From Bacteroidota bacterium (GTDB taxonomy: Bacteria > Bacteroidota > Bacteroidia > Bacteroidales > PUMT01): a stretch of DNA of 38,980 nucleotides. The stretch's first letter is position 1, and each line of letters opens with the position of its first letter. The stretch is taken from the NCBI GenBank assembly GCA_003554865.1, contig PWHJ01000050.1, positions 1 through 38,980 on the forward strand, read 5' to 3'. A program made the position numbers and the translations under genes. Positions 17,463-26,200 of the stretch are shown here, one piece after another. Below the pieces are notes generated by a model. The model saw nothing but the letters and a program-made list of their open reading frames with translations, searched no databases and was not told the origin of the DNA.

Positions 17463-17472
17463 ATTGCTTTTT

Positions 17473-17919
17473 ATGAGGCCTATTACAACGGTTTTGTTTT
17501 TTATAATAACACTGGCGGTGTCAACCGGGCCCGTCAATGCTCAGTGCAAGGTTTTTGCCGAACGCATATGCAAGGTGGAGCTGGGTTCTTATGTTCATGA
17601 CGGCAACTACCATGCGGCGATATTGTCGGAAGGCCAGGAAGCGGAGCTCTATAAAACTTTTCACGGGGGACAGGATTACAGGCTTGCCATTTGCGGTGAC
17701 GATAATCTGCCTGATATTGAATTCCGGGTTATGGATACCGATCGTAATCTTCTTTATACAAACCGTGATGATGATTACAATATAACATGGGATATTTCCG
17801 TCGAGTCAACCGAACAACTTCTTATCTCTGTCAAGGTGCCCGCCGGGGAAGGCAATTCACAGGGCGGTCCTGAAAGTGGCTGTGTGGCGATAATGTTCGG
17901 TTTCAGGGAAGAGGAGTAG
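17473..17919 (+). CDS. Small secreted protein partnered with the upstream lipoprotein
   Basis: 148 residues. The ATG at 17473 gives a good Sec signal peptide (MRPITTVLFFIITLAVSTGP, cleavage after VNA-Q); the longer GTG frame from 17434 overlaps the upstream gene and puts extra residues before the signal, so I reject it. The mature part is a likely beta-sandwich with Cys at four positions (QCKVFAERIC, AICGDD, SGCVAIMFGF), which may form disulfides. The alternation 'EFRVMDTDRNLLYTNRDD' to 'ISVKVPAG' resembles carbohydrate-binding or pre-peptidase C-terminal folds, but that is inference. It ends 15 bp from the uvrA stop on the other strand. Confidence 0.8.
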   Translation: MRPITTVLFFIITLAVSTGPVNAQCKVFAERICKVELGSYVHDGNYHAAILSEGQEAELYKTFHGGQDYRLAICGDDNLPDIEFRVMDTDRNLLYTNRDDDYNITWDISVESTEQLLISVKVPAGEGNSQGGPESGCVAIMFGFREEE

Positions 17920-17934
17920 TAAAACTGCATCAGC

Positions 17935-20736
17935 CTAATTCAGCTTTTTTTCAAGATACCTTCCGGTATAAGATTTGCCGCACCGGGCAAGCTCTTCGGG
18001 AGTGCCCTCAAAAACAACATAACCTCCTTTTTCACCACCTTCGGGACCCAGATCAATTACCCAGTCGGCACTTTTTACAATTTCGGGGTTATGCTCAACG
18101 ATGAGGATGCTGTGGCCTTTTTTTATCAGCTGATCAAAGGAATCAAGCAGCATTCGTATGTCGTGAAAATGGAGTCCCGTTGTAGGCTCGTCAAAAATAA
18201 AAAGTGTGGCCCCCCTTTTCTCCTTACCAAGGAAGGAAGCCAGCTTAACACGCTGGTTCTCTCCTCCGCTGAGGGTTGAGGAGGGCTGGCCCAGCTTTAT
18301 GTATCCAAGCCCCACATTCTTTAAAGGTGCAAGCCCTTCAATGATTTTTTGCTCCTCTCCCTTTTCTTCTGAAAAAAAATCAATGGCCTCGTTTACAGTC
18401 ATCTCCAGAACCTCATGGATATTTTTCCCCCTGTAATTGACCTCCAGTATATTATCCTTAAACCTTTTGCCGTTGCAGCTTTCACAGACAAGATGAACAT
18501 CTGCCATGAACTGCATTTCAACTTTTGTTGACCCTTCGCCGCCACACTCACCGCACCGGCCGTTCCCTATGTTAAAGGAAAAATGTGAGGGTGTTAAACC
18601 GTTTATTTTTGAAGCAGGCTGTCCGGCAAAAAGTTTTCTTATCTCGTCATATGCTTTGACATAAGTTACCGGGTTGGAGCGGGAGGATTTTCCTATTGGG
18701 TTCTGGTCGACAAATTCAACTGTTTCAACAAGGCCGGTATCTCCTTTTAGTGCGGTGAACTTGCCGGGCTTCAAAGGTTTACCGTGATAAAGGTTGCTCA
18801 GTGCAGGGTAAAGTACATCCTTTACAAGTGAAGATTTTCCGGATCCGCTAACGCCGGTTATTACAGAGATTATATTCAGAGGGAATTTAACATTGATATT
18901 TTTAAGGTTGTTTTCTCTTGCTCCGGTTATTTCTATGTAACCGTTCCATTTTCTTCTGCCGGAGGGAACCGGTATTTTCTCTTTTTCTGTCAGATATCTG
19001 GCTGTCAGGCTTTTTTCTTCGTCAAGAAGCTGCCGGTGATCACCTGTGAAAATTATTTCTCCTCCCTTGCGTCCTGCACGCGGACCGATATCTATGATCA
19101 TATCGGAGGCCCTTATCACCTCTTCCTCATGTTCAACCACAATTACCGTGTTGCCTATATCTTTAAGGTCCTTCAACACCCCTACAAGCTGACCTGTGTC
19201 TCTCGGATGCAGTCCGATACTTGGTTCGTCCAGTATGTAAAGGGATCCGACCAGGCTGCTGCCGAGTGATGTTGCAAGTTTTATTCTCTGGGATTCGCCG
19301 CCTGAAAGGGTTGAAGAACGGCGGTTGAGGGGGAGGTATCCCAGTCCGACTCTCCTTAAGAACTCAAGCCTGCTTGATATCTCCCTTAGAATTCGGCCGG
19401 CCACATTCTTTTCGTAGGAGGGTAATTCCAGGTGTTCAAAAAAATCGCAAAGTTTTTTAACAGGCATAACAACCAGCTCCTGAATTGACCTGCCTCCGAC
19501 CTTTACCCGCGAAGCTTCTTTTTTTAAGCGGGTCCCGCCGCATTCGGGACAAATGGTCTTTCCCTTGTAGCGGCTCAGCATTACACGGTATTGAATTTTG
19601 TATTTTTTTTTCTCAAGGTATTTAAAAAAGCTGTTTAGTCCGTTAAAATACCTGTTCCCTTTCCATAGAAGAGCTCTTTGTTCATCAGTGAGCTCATTGT
19701 AAGGTTTGTGAATGGGGAAATCGAATTTCGATGCATTGTAAACCAGCCGCTCTTTCCATTTTTTCATTTTTTCTCCGCGCCAGCAGGCTATTGCGTCATT
19801 ATAAACCGAAAGGCTTTTGTCGGGAACAACCAGGTCCTCATCCACACCTATCATCATTCCGTAACCCTCGCAAAGGGGACAGGCGCCAAGTGGACTGTTA
19901 AAGCTGAACATGTGCATCGAGGGCTCTTCAAATTCAATACCGTCCAGCTCATAGCGTGACGAGAAATAATGAGTTTTTTCCTCACCCGCTTCGTCGTATT
20001 TTATTATACACTTGCCCTTGCCTTCGTTAAAAGCCGTTTCCACCGAATCGGCTATTCTCGCCCGTGTATCCCCGTCATAGGCAACCCTTATCCTGTCAAC
20101 CGCCAGGTTTATACTTTCAACATTCGTAAGTGGCTCTTTGCGCTCAAGTATGTCATTTATTTTTTGCACCTGGCCGTTGATCTCAACACGGGTCACCCCT
20201 TCCTGCATTTTAATACTGAGATATTGTTCAATTTTATTTTTGCCGGGTACCTCCACGGGGGCAAGCACCAGCGCTGCACTGTGTTCTTTTAGCGAAAGGA
20301 TGAAGCTTGTAACATCCTGGGGTGTGTGCTTTTTCACCTCCTGACCCGAAACCGGGGAGAATGTTTTTCCCGCGCGTGCGTATAAAAGCTTGAGATAATC
20401 GTATATTTCCGTTGACGTTCCTACAGTTGATCTCGGATTTTGGGCTCTCACCTTTTGTTCTATGGCTATGGCCGGGGGGATGCCTTTTATGAAATCGACC
20501 TCAGGCTTGTTTATTCTTCCAAGGAATTGTCTGGCGTAAGAGGACAAACTTTCAACGTAACGCCTTTGCCCTTCAGCATACAGAGTGTCAAATGCAAGCG
20601 AGGATTTTCCCGAACCCGACAAGCCCGTAATGACAATGAACTTGTCGCGCGGAATAGAAAGGCTGATATTTTTCAGGTTATGTACTTTTGCACCTTTTAT
20701 ATATATGTTATTATTGGATGCAATTTTTTCTGGCAT
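17935..20736 (-). CDS. uvrA: Excinuclease ABC subunit A
   Basis: 933 residues, close to the family length. UvrA is the damage-sensing ATPase of nucleotide excision repair. Two ABC modules are visible: Walker [10 protein letters not shown] at 38-46 and GVSGSGKSS at about 626-634, each with an LSGGE signature. The zinc finger CGECGGEG...CESCNGKRF of the second module is intact. The first zinc module looks reduced: CPLCEG is present near 286, but the earlier Cys pair (where E. coli has CPICG) reads [17 protein letters not shown] is present further on. The gene converges with the small secreted protein gene and diverges from the sigma-factor gene. Confidence 0.97.
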   Translation of the reverse strand: MPEKIASNNNIYIKGAKVHNLKNISLSIPRDKFIVITGLSGSGKSSLAFDTLYAEGQRRYVESLSSYARQFLGRINKPEVDFIKGIPPAIAIEQKVRAQNPRSTVGTSTEIYDYLKLLYARAGKTFSPVSGQEVKKHTPQDVTSFILSLKEHSAALVLAPVEVPGKNKIEQYLSIKMQEGVTRVEINGQVQKINDILERKEPLTNVESINLAVDRIRVAYDGDTRARIADSVETAFNEGKGKCIIKYDEAGEEKTHYFSSRYELDGIEFEEPSMHMFSFNSPLGACPLCEGYGMMIGVDEDLVVPDKSLSVYNDAIACWRGEKMKKWKERLVYNASKFDFPIHKPYNELTDEQRALLWKGNRYFNGLNSFFKYLEKKKYKIQYRVMLSRYKGKTICPECGGTRLKKEASRVKVGGRSIQELVVMPVKKLCDFFEHLELPSYEKNVAGRILREISSRLEFLRRVGLGYLPLNRRSSTLSGGESQRIKLATSLGSSLVGSLYILDEPSIGLHPRDTGQLVGVLKDLKDIGNTVIVVEHEEEVIRASDMIIDIGPRAGRKGGEIIFTGDHRQLLDEEKSLTARYLTEKEKIPVPSGRRKWNGYIEITGARENNLKNINVKFPLNIISVITGVSGSGKSSLVKDVLYPALSNLYHGKPLKPGKFTALKGDTGLVETVEFVDQNPIGKSSRSNPVTYVKAYDEIRKLFAGQPASKINGLTPSHFSFNIGNGRCGECGGEGSTKVEMQFMADVHLVCESCNGKRFKDNILEVNYRGKNIHEVLEMTVNEAIDFFSEEKGEEQKIIEGLAPLKNVGLGYIKLGQPSSTLSGGENQRVKLASFLGKEKRGATLFIFDEPTTGLHFHDIRMLLDSFDQLIKKGHSILIVEHNPEIVKSADWVIDLGPEGGEKGGYVVFEGTPEELARCGKSYTGRYLEKKLN

Positions 20737-20838
20737 AATTATTGATGTTAATATTAAAGAGAGGCATTATTTACGCTGCCAATTTTGTTTAGAAATGTTA
20801 AAATGCTCATTTGACATAAATTATAAGCTAAATTTTTG

Positions 20839-20846
20839 TATATTTG
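20839..20846 (+). promoter_or_regulatory. Candidate -7 box of the ECF sigma factor gene
   Basis: TATATTTG matches TAnnTTTG. A TTTG lies at 20810-20813 but at 25-nt spacing, longer than ideal. Transcription would begin at about the hairpin at 20851-20872. Confidence 0.4.
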
Positions 20847-20850
20847 CAGG

Positions 20851-20872
20851 TGTAGGATAAAGCGATCCTACA
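20851..20872 (+). promoter_or_regulatory. Hairpin at the predicted 5' end of the sigma-factor transcript
   Basis: TGTAGGAT (20851-20858) pairs perfectly with ATCCTACA (20865-20872) around a 6-nt loop. It lies just downstream of the -7 box and 75 bp upstream of the start codon. As DNA it could be an operator; as RNA a 5' stabilising stem. Confidence 0.5.
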
Positions 20873-20934
20873 TTATAATAAGATGCAGGGTGTATCGTTA
20901 ATGAACATGGAGTAAAATTGAGTAACGTAAAGTA

Positions 20935-20942
20935 AAAGGAGG
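20935..20942 (+). promoter_or_regulatory. Strong Shine-Dalgarno that selects the GTG start at 20948
   Basis: AAAGGAGG lies 5 nt before GTG at 20948. Such a strong site is unusual in Bacteroidota and favours GTG 20948 over ATG 20969. Confidence 0.6.
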
Positions 20943-20947
20943 TTGTT

Positions 20948-21544
20948 GTGCAGGCACGAAAACAAAATATGAGTGACCAGGAACTGGTGCAGAAGTTTCT
21001 GGAGGGTGACCAGGCGGCGATTGAACAACTTATTAATCGCCATAAGGACAAGGTGTATACTTACATATTGCTGATTGTTAAAAATCAGCAGCTTGCAGAG
21101 GACATATTTCAGGATACATTTATCAAAGTTATCAGGTCATTGTTGGATGGAAAATACCGTGAGAACGGTCGTTTTGCCTCATGGGTTATTAGGATAGCCC
21201 ATAATCTCATAATTGACCATTTCCGCAAGGAAAAGCAGGTCAACAAATACTCCAATGATGACTATGAATCGGATATATTTAATTCCAAAAAGTTTTCGGG
21301 CACCAACGTGGAAGAATACATGGTAGAGAACCAGATCACTACTGATGTAAGAATGCTGGTAGATGAGCTGCCCGAAGAACAGAAGCAGGTTATACTTCTG
21401 AGGCATTATGGCGGACTGAGTTTTAAGGAGATTGCCGAGCAAACCAATGTAAGTATAAACACGGCACTGGGCCGTATGCGTTATGCTTTGATCAATCTTC
21501 GTAAAATCATTGAGCGTAAAAACATAAGTTTGACGGCCAGCTGA
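20948..21544 (+). CDS. ECF-type RNA polymerase sigma factor
   Basis: 198 residues with the two ECF domains. Region 2 includes DIFQDTFIKVIRSL and FASWVIRIAHNLIIDHFRK; region 4 is LPEEQKQVILLRHYGGLSFKEIAEQTNVSI..., the helix-turn-helix that reads the -35 element. The start is GTG at 20948, supported by the purine-rich site before it; ATG at 20969 is the alternative. No anti-sigma factor with a membrane helix follows, as is common for ECF genes; instead a terminator at 21583-21625 ends the transcript. Target genes are unknown. Confidence 0.94.
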   Translation: MQARKQNMSDQELVQKFLEGDQAAIEQLINRHKDKVYTYILLIVKNQQLAEDIFQDTFIKVIRSLLDGKYRENGRFASWVIRIAHNLIIDHFRKEKQVNKYSNDDYESDIFNSKKFSGTNVEEYMVENQITTDVRMLVDELPEEQKQVILLRHYGGLSFKEIAEQTNVSINTALGRMRYALINLRKIIERKNISLTAS

Positions 21545-21582
21545 TATAGACATATTTTAACGTTGTAATAAAACAATAATTT

Positions 21583-21625
21583 GAAAGATGGGGGATCTGT
21601 CAATAATAAAAATCTCCCATCTTTC
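21583..21625 (+). terminator. Terminator of the ECF sigma factor gene
   Basis: GAAAGATGGGGGAT (21583-21596) pairs with ATCTCCCATCTTTC (21612-21625), 14 bp with one G-U pair, and is followed by a GTTTATT run. The loop is 15 nt. Confidence 0.75.
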
Positions 21626-21664
21626 GTTTATTATAACGTTAAAAAATGTTAAACCCACCTGTTT

Positions 21665-21877
21665 ATGAAGAACGATTCACGTTATGTTTATATGATCGAT
21701 TTACTGGAAAAAGACAGCAGCAACGGCTACGGCTTTTATTCGTCAGTACTTGAAAATGCTTTTGAGTTCAGCGATGTTTTGGATTACCTTGATAATCAGG
21801 TTTTTTCTGTTAATAACAGGGTGGTCCAGAATATAGTCGATTATGCACGCAGGCAACAAAATTCACTTGGTGCCTGA
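21665..21877 (+). CDS. Small uncharacterised protein, 70 aa
   Basis: A 70-residue acidic, probably helical protein with no signal peptide or Cys. Segments GFYSSVLENAFEFSDVLDYL and NRVVQNIVDYAR look like two amphipathic helices. It follows the sigma factor but is separated from it by a terminator, so it has its own transcript, with an AT-rich upstream stretch. A regulatory role near the sigma factor is possible but unproven. The good start codon, coding-like composition and absence of a competing frame make it a probable gene. Confidence 0.6.
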   Translation: MKNDSRYVYMIDLLEKDSSNGYGFYSSVLENAFEFSDVLDYLDNQVFSVNNRVVQNIVDYARRQQNSLGA

Positions 21878-21906
21878 GATGAAGTTAACTGCAATACGGT
21901 TTTTTC

Positions 21907-22632
21907 TCAAAGTTGTAAATTATCCTGTTTGCAATTATTCAACAGGTGAACCGTATGGGTGGATACTATCCCGGCTGTTTCGGTTCTCAATCGGTATTTT
22001 CCCAGGGCTGCCGGAGAATAACCGTTTGAGATAGCCACATTCACCTCTTCTTCCGAAAATCCTCCTTCCGGCCCTATAAGTATAAAAGCATTTTCCCCTG
22101 CCCTGTATAAAGAACCTAAGTCCGTCTCTCCTTGTTCCGCACCCGTTGCTATGAATTTTTGCCCGTCAAACTTTTTTTTGACCGCATCGGTGAATTTTGT
22201 CATTTCCATGAGCTGAGGCCGGTAAGCTTTAAGCGATTGCTTCATTGCCGCTGTAATGATTTTTTCAAGCCTGGCGTGTTTGATTGTTTTTCTTTCCGAA
22301 TGCCTGCACAAAAGAGGGGTTATCGTGTCTATTCCGATCTCGGTTGCCTTTTCAATGAAGTTTTCGAATCTTGAGGCGTTTTTCGGTGGACTAATACCGA
22401 TGTCTACGCTGTAATCCCTTTTTTTCCATTGAGGGTGTTTTTCGAGGATCCCCAACTCACATCCGGCGGAATCCGCTTTGGTGATTTTTGCCCTGAAAAG
22501 ATCTCCTTTACCGTTTGTGACGAAAATAGCCCCGCCTTCTCTCAGCCGCAAGACCTTTATGCAGTGATGCGATTCTTCCCTGTCAAGATAACAGTTGTCT
22601 TCATTAAACGAAGAGGTGTAGAACAGTTCCAT
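21907..22632 (-). CDS. rsmE: 16S rRNA m3U1498 methyltransferase
   Basis: A 241-residue SPOUT methyltransferase that N3-methylates U1498 of 16S rRNA using SAM. It has an N-terminal PUA-like domain (ELFYTSSF..., CIKVLRLREGG) and a C-terminal knotted domain with ILIGPEGGFSEEEV and the knot segment LGKYRLRTETAGI. The length is typical. The start ATG at 22632 is followed by MELFYTSSFNEDN, matching homologous openings. Confidence 0.95.
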   Translation of the reverse strand: MELFYTSSFNEDNCYLDREESHHCIKVLRLREGGAIFVTNGKGDLFRAKITKADSAGCELGILEKHPQWKKRDYSVDIGISPPKNASRFENFIEKATEIGIDTITPLLCRHSERKTIKHARLEKIITAAMKQSLKAYRPQLMEMTKFTDAVKKKFDGQKFIATGAEQGETDLGSLYRAGENAFILIGPEGGFSEEEVNVAISNGYSPAALGKYRLRTETAGIVSTHTVHLLNNCKQDNLQL

Positions 22633-22674
22633 TTTTTTTTATATGGCTAAATTACATAAAATTGAAGATAATCA

Positions 22675-22682
22675 TATATTTG
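22675..22682 (+). promoter_or_regulatory. Candidate -7 box of the phosphodiesterase gene
   Basis: TATATTTG matches TAnnTTTG, 37 bp before the ATG. No TTTG is seen at -33. Confidence 0.4.
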
Positions 22683-22719
22683 CCGTAAACTACCTATAAC
22701 AAAAATTAAAAACAAATTT

Positions 22720-23217
22720 ATGAGGCTGATTGGCTGCTTGTCCGATACACACGGTTATCTGAATGAACAGTTATTTGATTTTTTTGCCGGTTGTGATGAA
22801 ATATGGCATGCAGGTGATATCGGCAATGTTGAAGTTGCTCTGCGGCTGGAAAATTTTAAGCCTCTTAGAGCGGTATGCGGTAATGTTGACGGGACGGAGC
22901 TGCGCGGGGAATTTCCTTCTCACCTGAGATTCGAACTTGAAGGAACCGATGTATGGATAACCCACATAGGGGGGTACCCGGGCAAATATGACAGGGGTAT
23001 TAAATCCCACATTATGGAACATCCTCCCCGGTTGTTTATTTGCGGACATTCTCATATTCTCAAAGTTGTAAATGATAATAAGCTGGGCCTGCTGCACATT
23101 AATCCGGGAGCGGCCGGCCGGGCGGGGATTCACAGGGTTTCAACCGCTGTGAGGTTTGCTCTCGATGCCGGGAAGGTAAAGGATCTGGAAGTTATTGAAC
23201 TGGAAAAAATGTTTTAA
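22720..23217 (+). CDS. YfcE/MJ0936-family metallophosphoesterase
   Basis: A 165-residue calcineurin-like phosphoesterase of the small YfcE/MJ0936 type. All metal-binding motifs are visible: CLSDTHG (D, H), HAGDIGN (D), CGNVDG (N), THIGG (H) and CGHSHILKV (H-x-H). Members hydrolyse phosphodiesters in vitro; the cellular substrate is usually unknown. It converges with the giant gene, 8 bp between stops. Confidence 0.93.
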   Translation: MRLIGCLSDTHGYLNEQLFDFFAGCDEIWHAGDIGNVEVALRLENFKPLRAVCGNVDGTELRGEFPSHLRFELEGTDVWITHIGGYPGKYDRGIKSHIMEHPPRLFICGHSHILKVVNDNKLGLLHINPGAAGRAGIHRVSTAVRFALDAGKVKDLEVIELEKMF

Positions 23218-23225
23218 AAAGAGTT

Positions 23226-26200
23226 TTATTCTCCCGCTTCCGCATTGTTGTTGTAGCGGCTGAAAAACTGATTTAGTTTGGTTTCTGTGGCAAGCATGTA
23301 AATGTAAGGTGTTTCCCCCCGAGGCACTCTCATTTCTCTTCTTCGTGTGCGCAAATCATCAATTATCTCTACAAATGAAGGATCTGATGAGTATGCCTGC
23401 ATAACCCCCCTTGTATAACCGAAATAATACCAATTATCTTCGTCCGCTTCAATGTAGATATCCATAAAATCTGTCGCCCCGCTTTTTGATATTTCAATAA
23501 AGCCGTTTACCTGCCTGTTGATTTTTTCACCTCCTATATATTTCAGGTTAAGCTTTCCGCTGGAACGGTAGGATTGTGTCTCCTTGTTCCACAGCAGGCT
23601 GATCCGGCTGAAAAACATAGTTTTGTCCATTTCCGGGGGAACGCCTCTCCTGCTTAAGGCTCCATCGCTTTTGCTCCTGTATTCGCCGGCAGCTTCTTTA
23701 CCAAGAAGTTCATTCAGGCCCCTGTTGAAGAAAAATCCCCCGGAATCCGGTGGTTCGCTTTCACCTCCTTTGAGAAGCTTTTCCGCCATAGCCTCTATTG
23801 CCTCTTCCGAAAAGAAGAAATCTGCACCCATCATCAGATCCAGAGATGTTTTCCCTTCCTCTGTAAGGGAGGTGAAAGAACCGGCCGCATTCAGCTTTAA
23901 CTGTCCAAGGTCTGCGCCCGGGTCAATTTTGCCCTCTCCGTATAAAATACATTCTTCCCTGTCAATACTCAGGTAATTTCCCGGATGGGAGGGATCGGAA
24001 AACCTTTCCCGAAGACCTACCCGGTATTCCCCGGTCGATGAATGATACTGAAGATATCCCCCGGCATTTATTACCGGCAGGGCGTTATCATTCCATTCCC
24101 CCATAAAGGCGGATTCAAGTCTGGAGGGATCGCCTGCAACATATAAGCCGGAATACAATCTTTTGCCGTTGACAGAATTTGGCTGCTTCTCAACCGGGAG
24201 CATTACATTCTGCGGGTTTACCTCGTATTCAAATGAGAGCCACCTGGGGTCATCTGGCCCGCAATTGAGGTAAGCCATAACCCCTCCGCTGAACTTTAGC
24301 CGGGGATTATCCGCCCGAAGAGTTACCTCACCCTTGAAGCCGAAGTGATCATTTAAACGGAAGTTATCATTTTCCGCTAACTTTCCATGAGCCGTTGTTA
24401 TCAAACTGTCACTGACACTTATCGTATCCATTCTTATAGTCTGAGTACTGCCTTTGTCGTCAATGTAATCATAGTAGCCGTAACCGAAATAACTGTTTTT
24501 CCCTTCAATTTTTAATTTTGCTTTGTGAATTGTGTGTTCCCCGGCTTCTATACGTGCATCCTCCAAAGGCTGCATTTCCGCGTTTTCTTTAACTTTAACC
24601 TCTTCCCCTGTGGGGTGGATGAGGGCATCGGCAATCCTTACATATTTCACCTCTTCTGAGGTGAGAAGGTTATTGCTGTAATCGTAGGTTGAAAGAGGAG
24701 AAATATAACTTAGCGAGTCCTGTCCCTGCCGGTATGATATATATTTTGCCCCGGCATATTCACCCGGGGCAAAAATTTTTTCTGCTCTGAGTTCAATATT
24801 CATTTTTTCAATATCCCATGAGTATGCAGCGGGATAAGCATTATAAAAAATCCCGGGAAATTTTACAATTTCATTATCGCTGTTAAGCGTGAAATTACCG
24901 TGCTGCTCTTCTATGTCAACACTTGTTTTTACGTTGGAAGAGATGAACAAAGTGTCGTTTTCCCCGCCGAATAATATAAAGTCGGTAGTATCAGACTCAA
25001 AGGTGGTTGATCCGAACGTAAAAAGAGATGAGGTTAGCCTTGCATTTTCAGCATCCAGCATTCCTTCACCGCTTAATTCTTCACGTGAAAGCACAAGGTT
25101 TCCCCTGAAAAGGGTATTTTCGTTAAAAACCCTGAAGGGTTCTTCTCCCTGCATAATCAGCAACGAGTCTTTTTCCGGAAGCCATTGAAGGGGGTTGTTT
25201 TTTGAAGCTACAAACGGATACTCTTCTTTTCCTCTCAGCTTTTCCATTTCAAATTTGCTTGCTGTTGCATTCATGGAGTCCGGGTAGAAACTGAATCCCG
25301 GGGAGTGGATGCCGGATGTGAGATATTCAACCTTACCGCCCCCTTTCAGTCCACTGTTGCTCATGGTTATCGTATCATAAAAAGTTCCCCTTTCCCCGTA
25401 CAAGGGGAGGCCTTTTTCGGTTGTTTTGTGGGTGAATCCCAGCGACATGTCTTTTTGAAGGGTAAGGCTTTCCTCGATTTCGGGGAATATTCCCCCGGAG
25501 ACGAACTTTCCCTCAAGCTCCACAAATTCAAACCTGAAAGTGCTTAAACTATCCACCTGAAAGGGAAAAAGCTCGAAATAAACCTTGTCACTTTCATATA
25601 TCCCTCCGTATATACCGGGGTTGTCGTAGTGTACATATGAGTTTTCACTACTTTGGAATTTAGGATAATCTTTATGCTCCTCCCTGCCTGATTTATTGTC
25701 GGGTTTGTCGATGTAGACCATCCCGGTCGTACTTCGTATTATGTTTTTGACATTGTTTACAAGTGCTCTCCCGTACATATCATATTCATCGCTGGCAGCC
25801 AGAATTTTTATTGAATCTATTTTTTGCATTCCTATGCTGAACTCCTCATAATCGAACTGAAAATTGTTGCCGAAAAAAGTAAGATAACCTGCATTAATTA
25901 CTCCATTGAAACGGAAATTTCTGTTGCGTTTGAGAACAATGGTGTCGTTTTCCGGGAATAAATTGACATTGTGAACATTACTGATATTTACCCCTTTAAT
26001 CCCGTTTATTTTAAGCTCATTTGTATTAAGGTACAGGGAGGCGTTCTCGCGGGGAGCATCTGTTTCGGATTCAAAAACTATTATGTCATGATCAATCATA
26101 TTGTTGTTGGCCCTGATGTAATCGTTGAGCTTGTCCCTGATAACGAAAACATCACCGGATGTGTCATAGTAAATAAAACCTTCAAGAGCAAGGTCAATCA

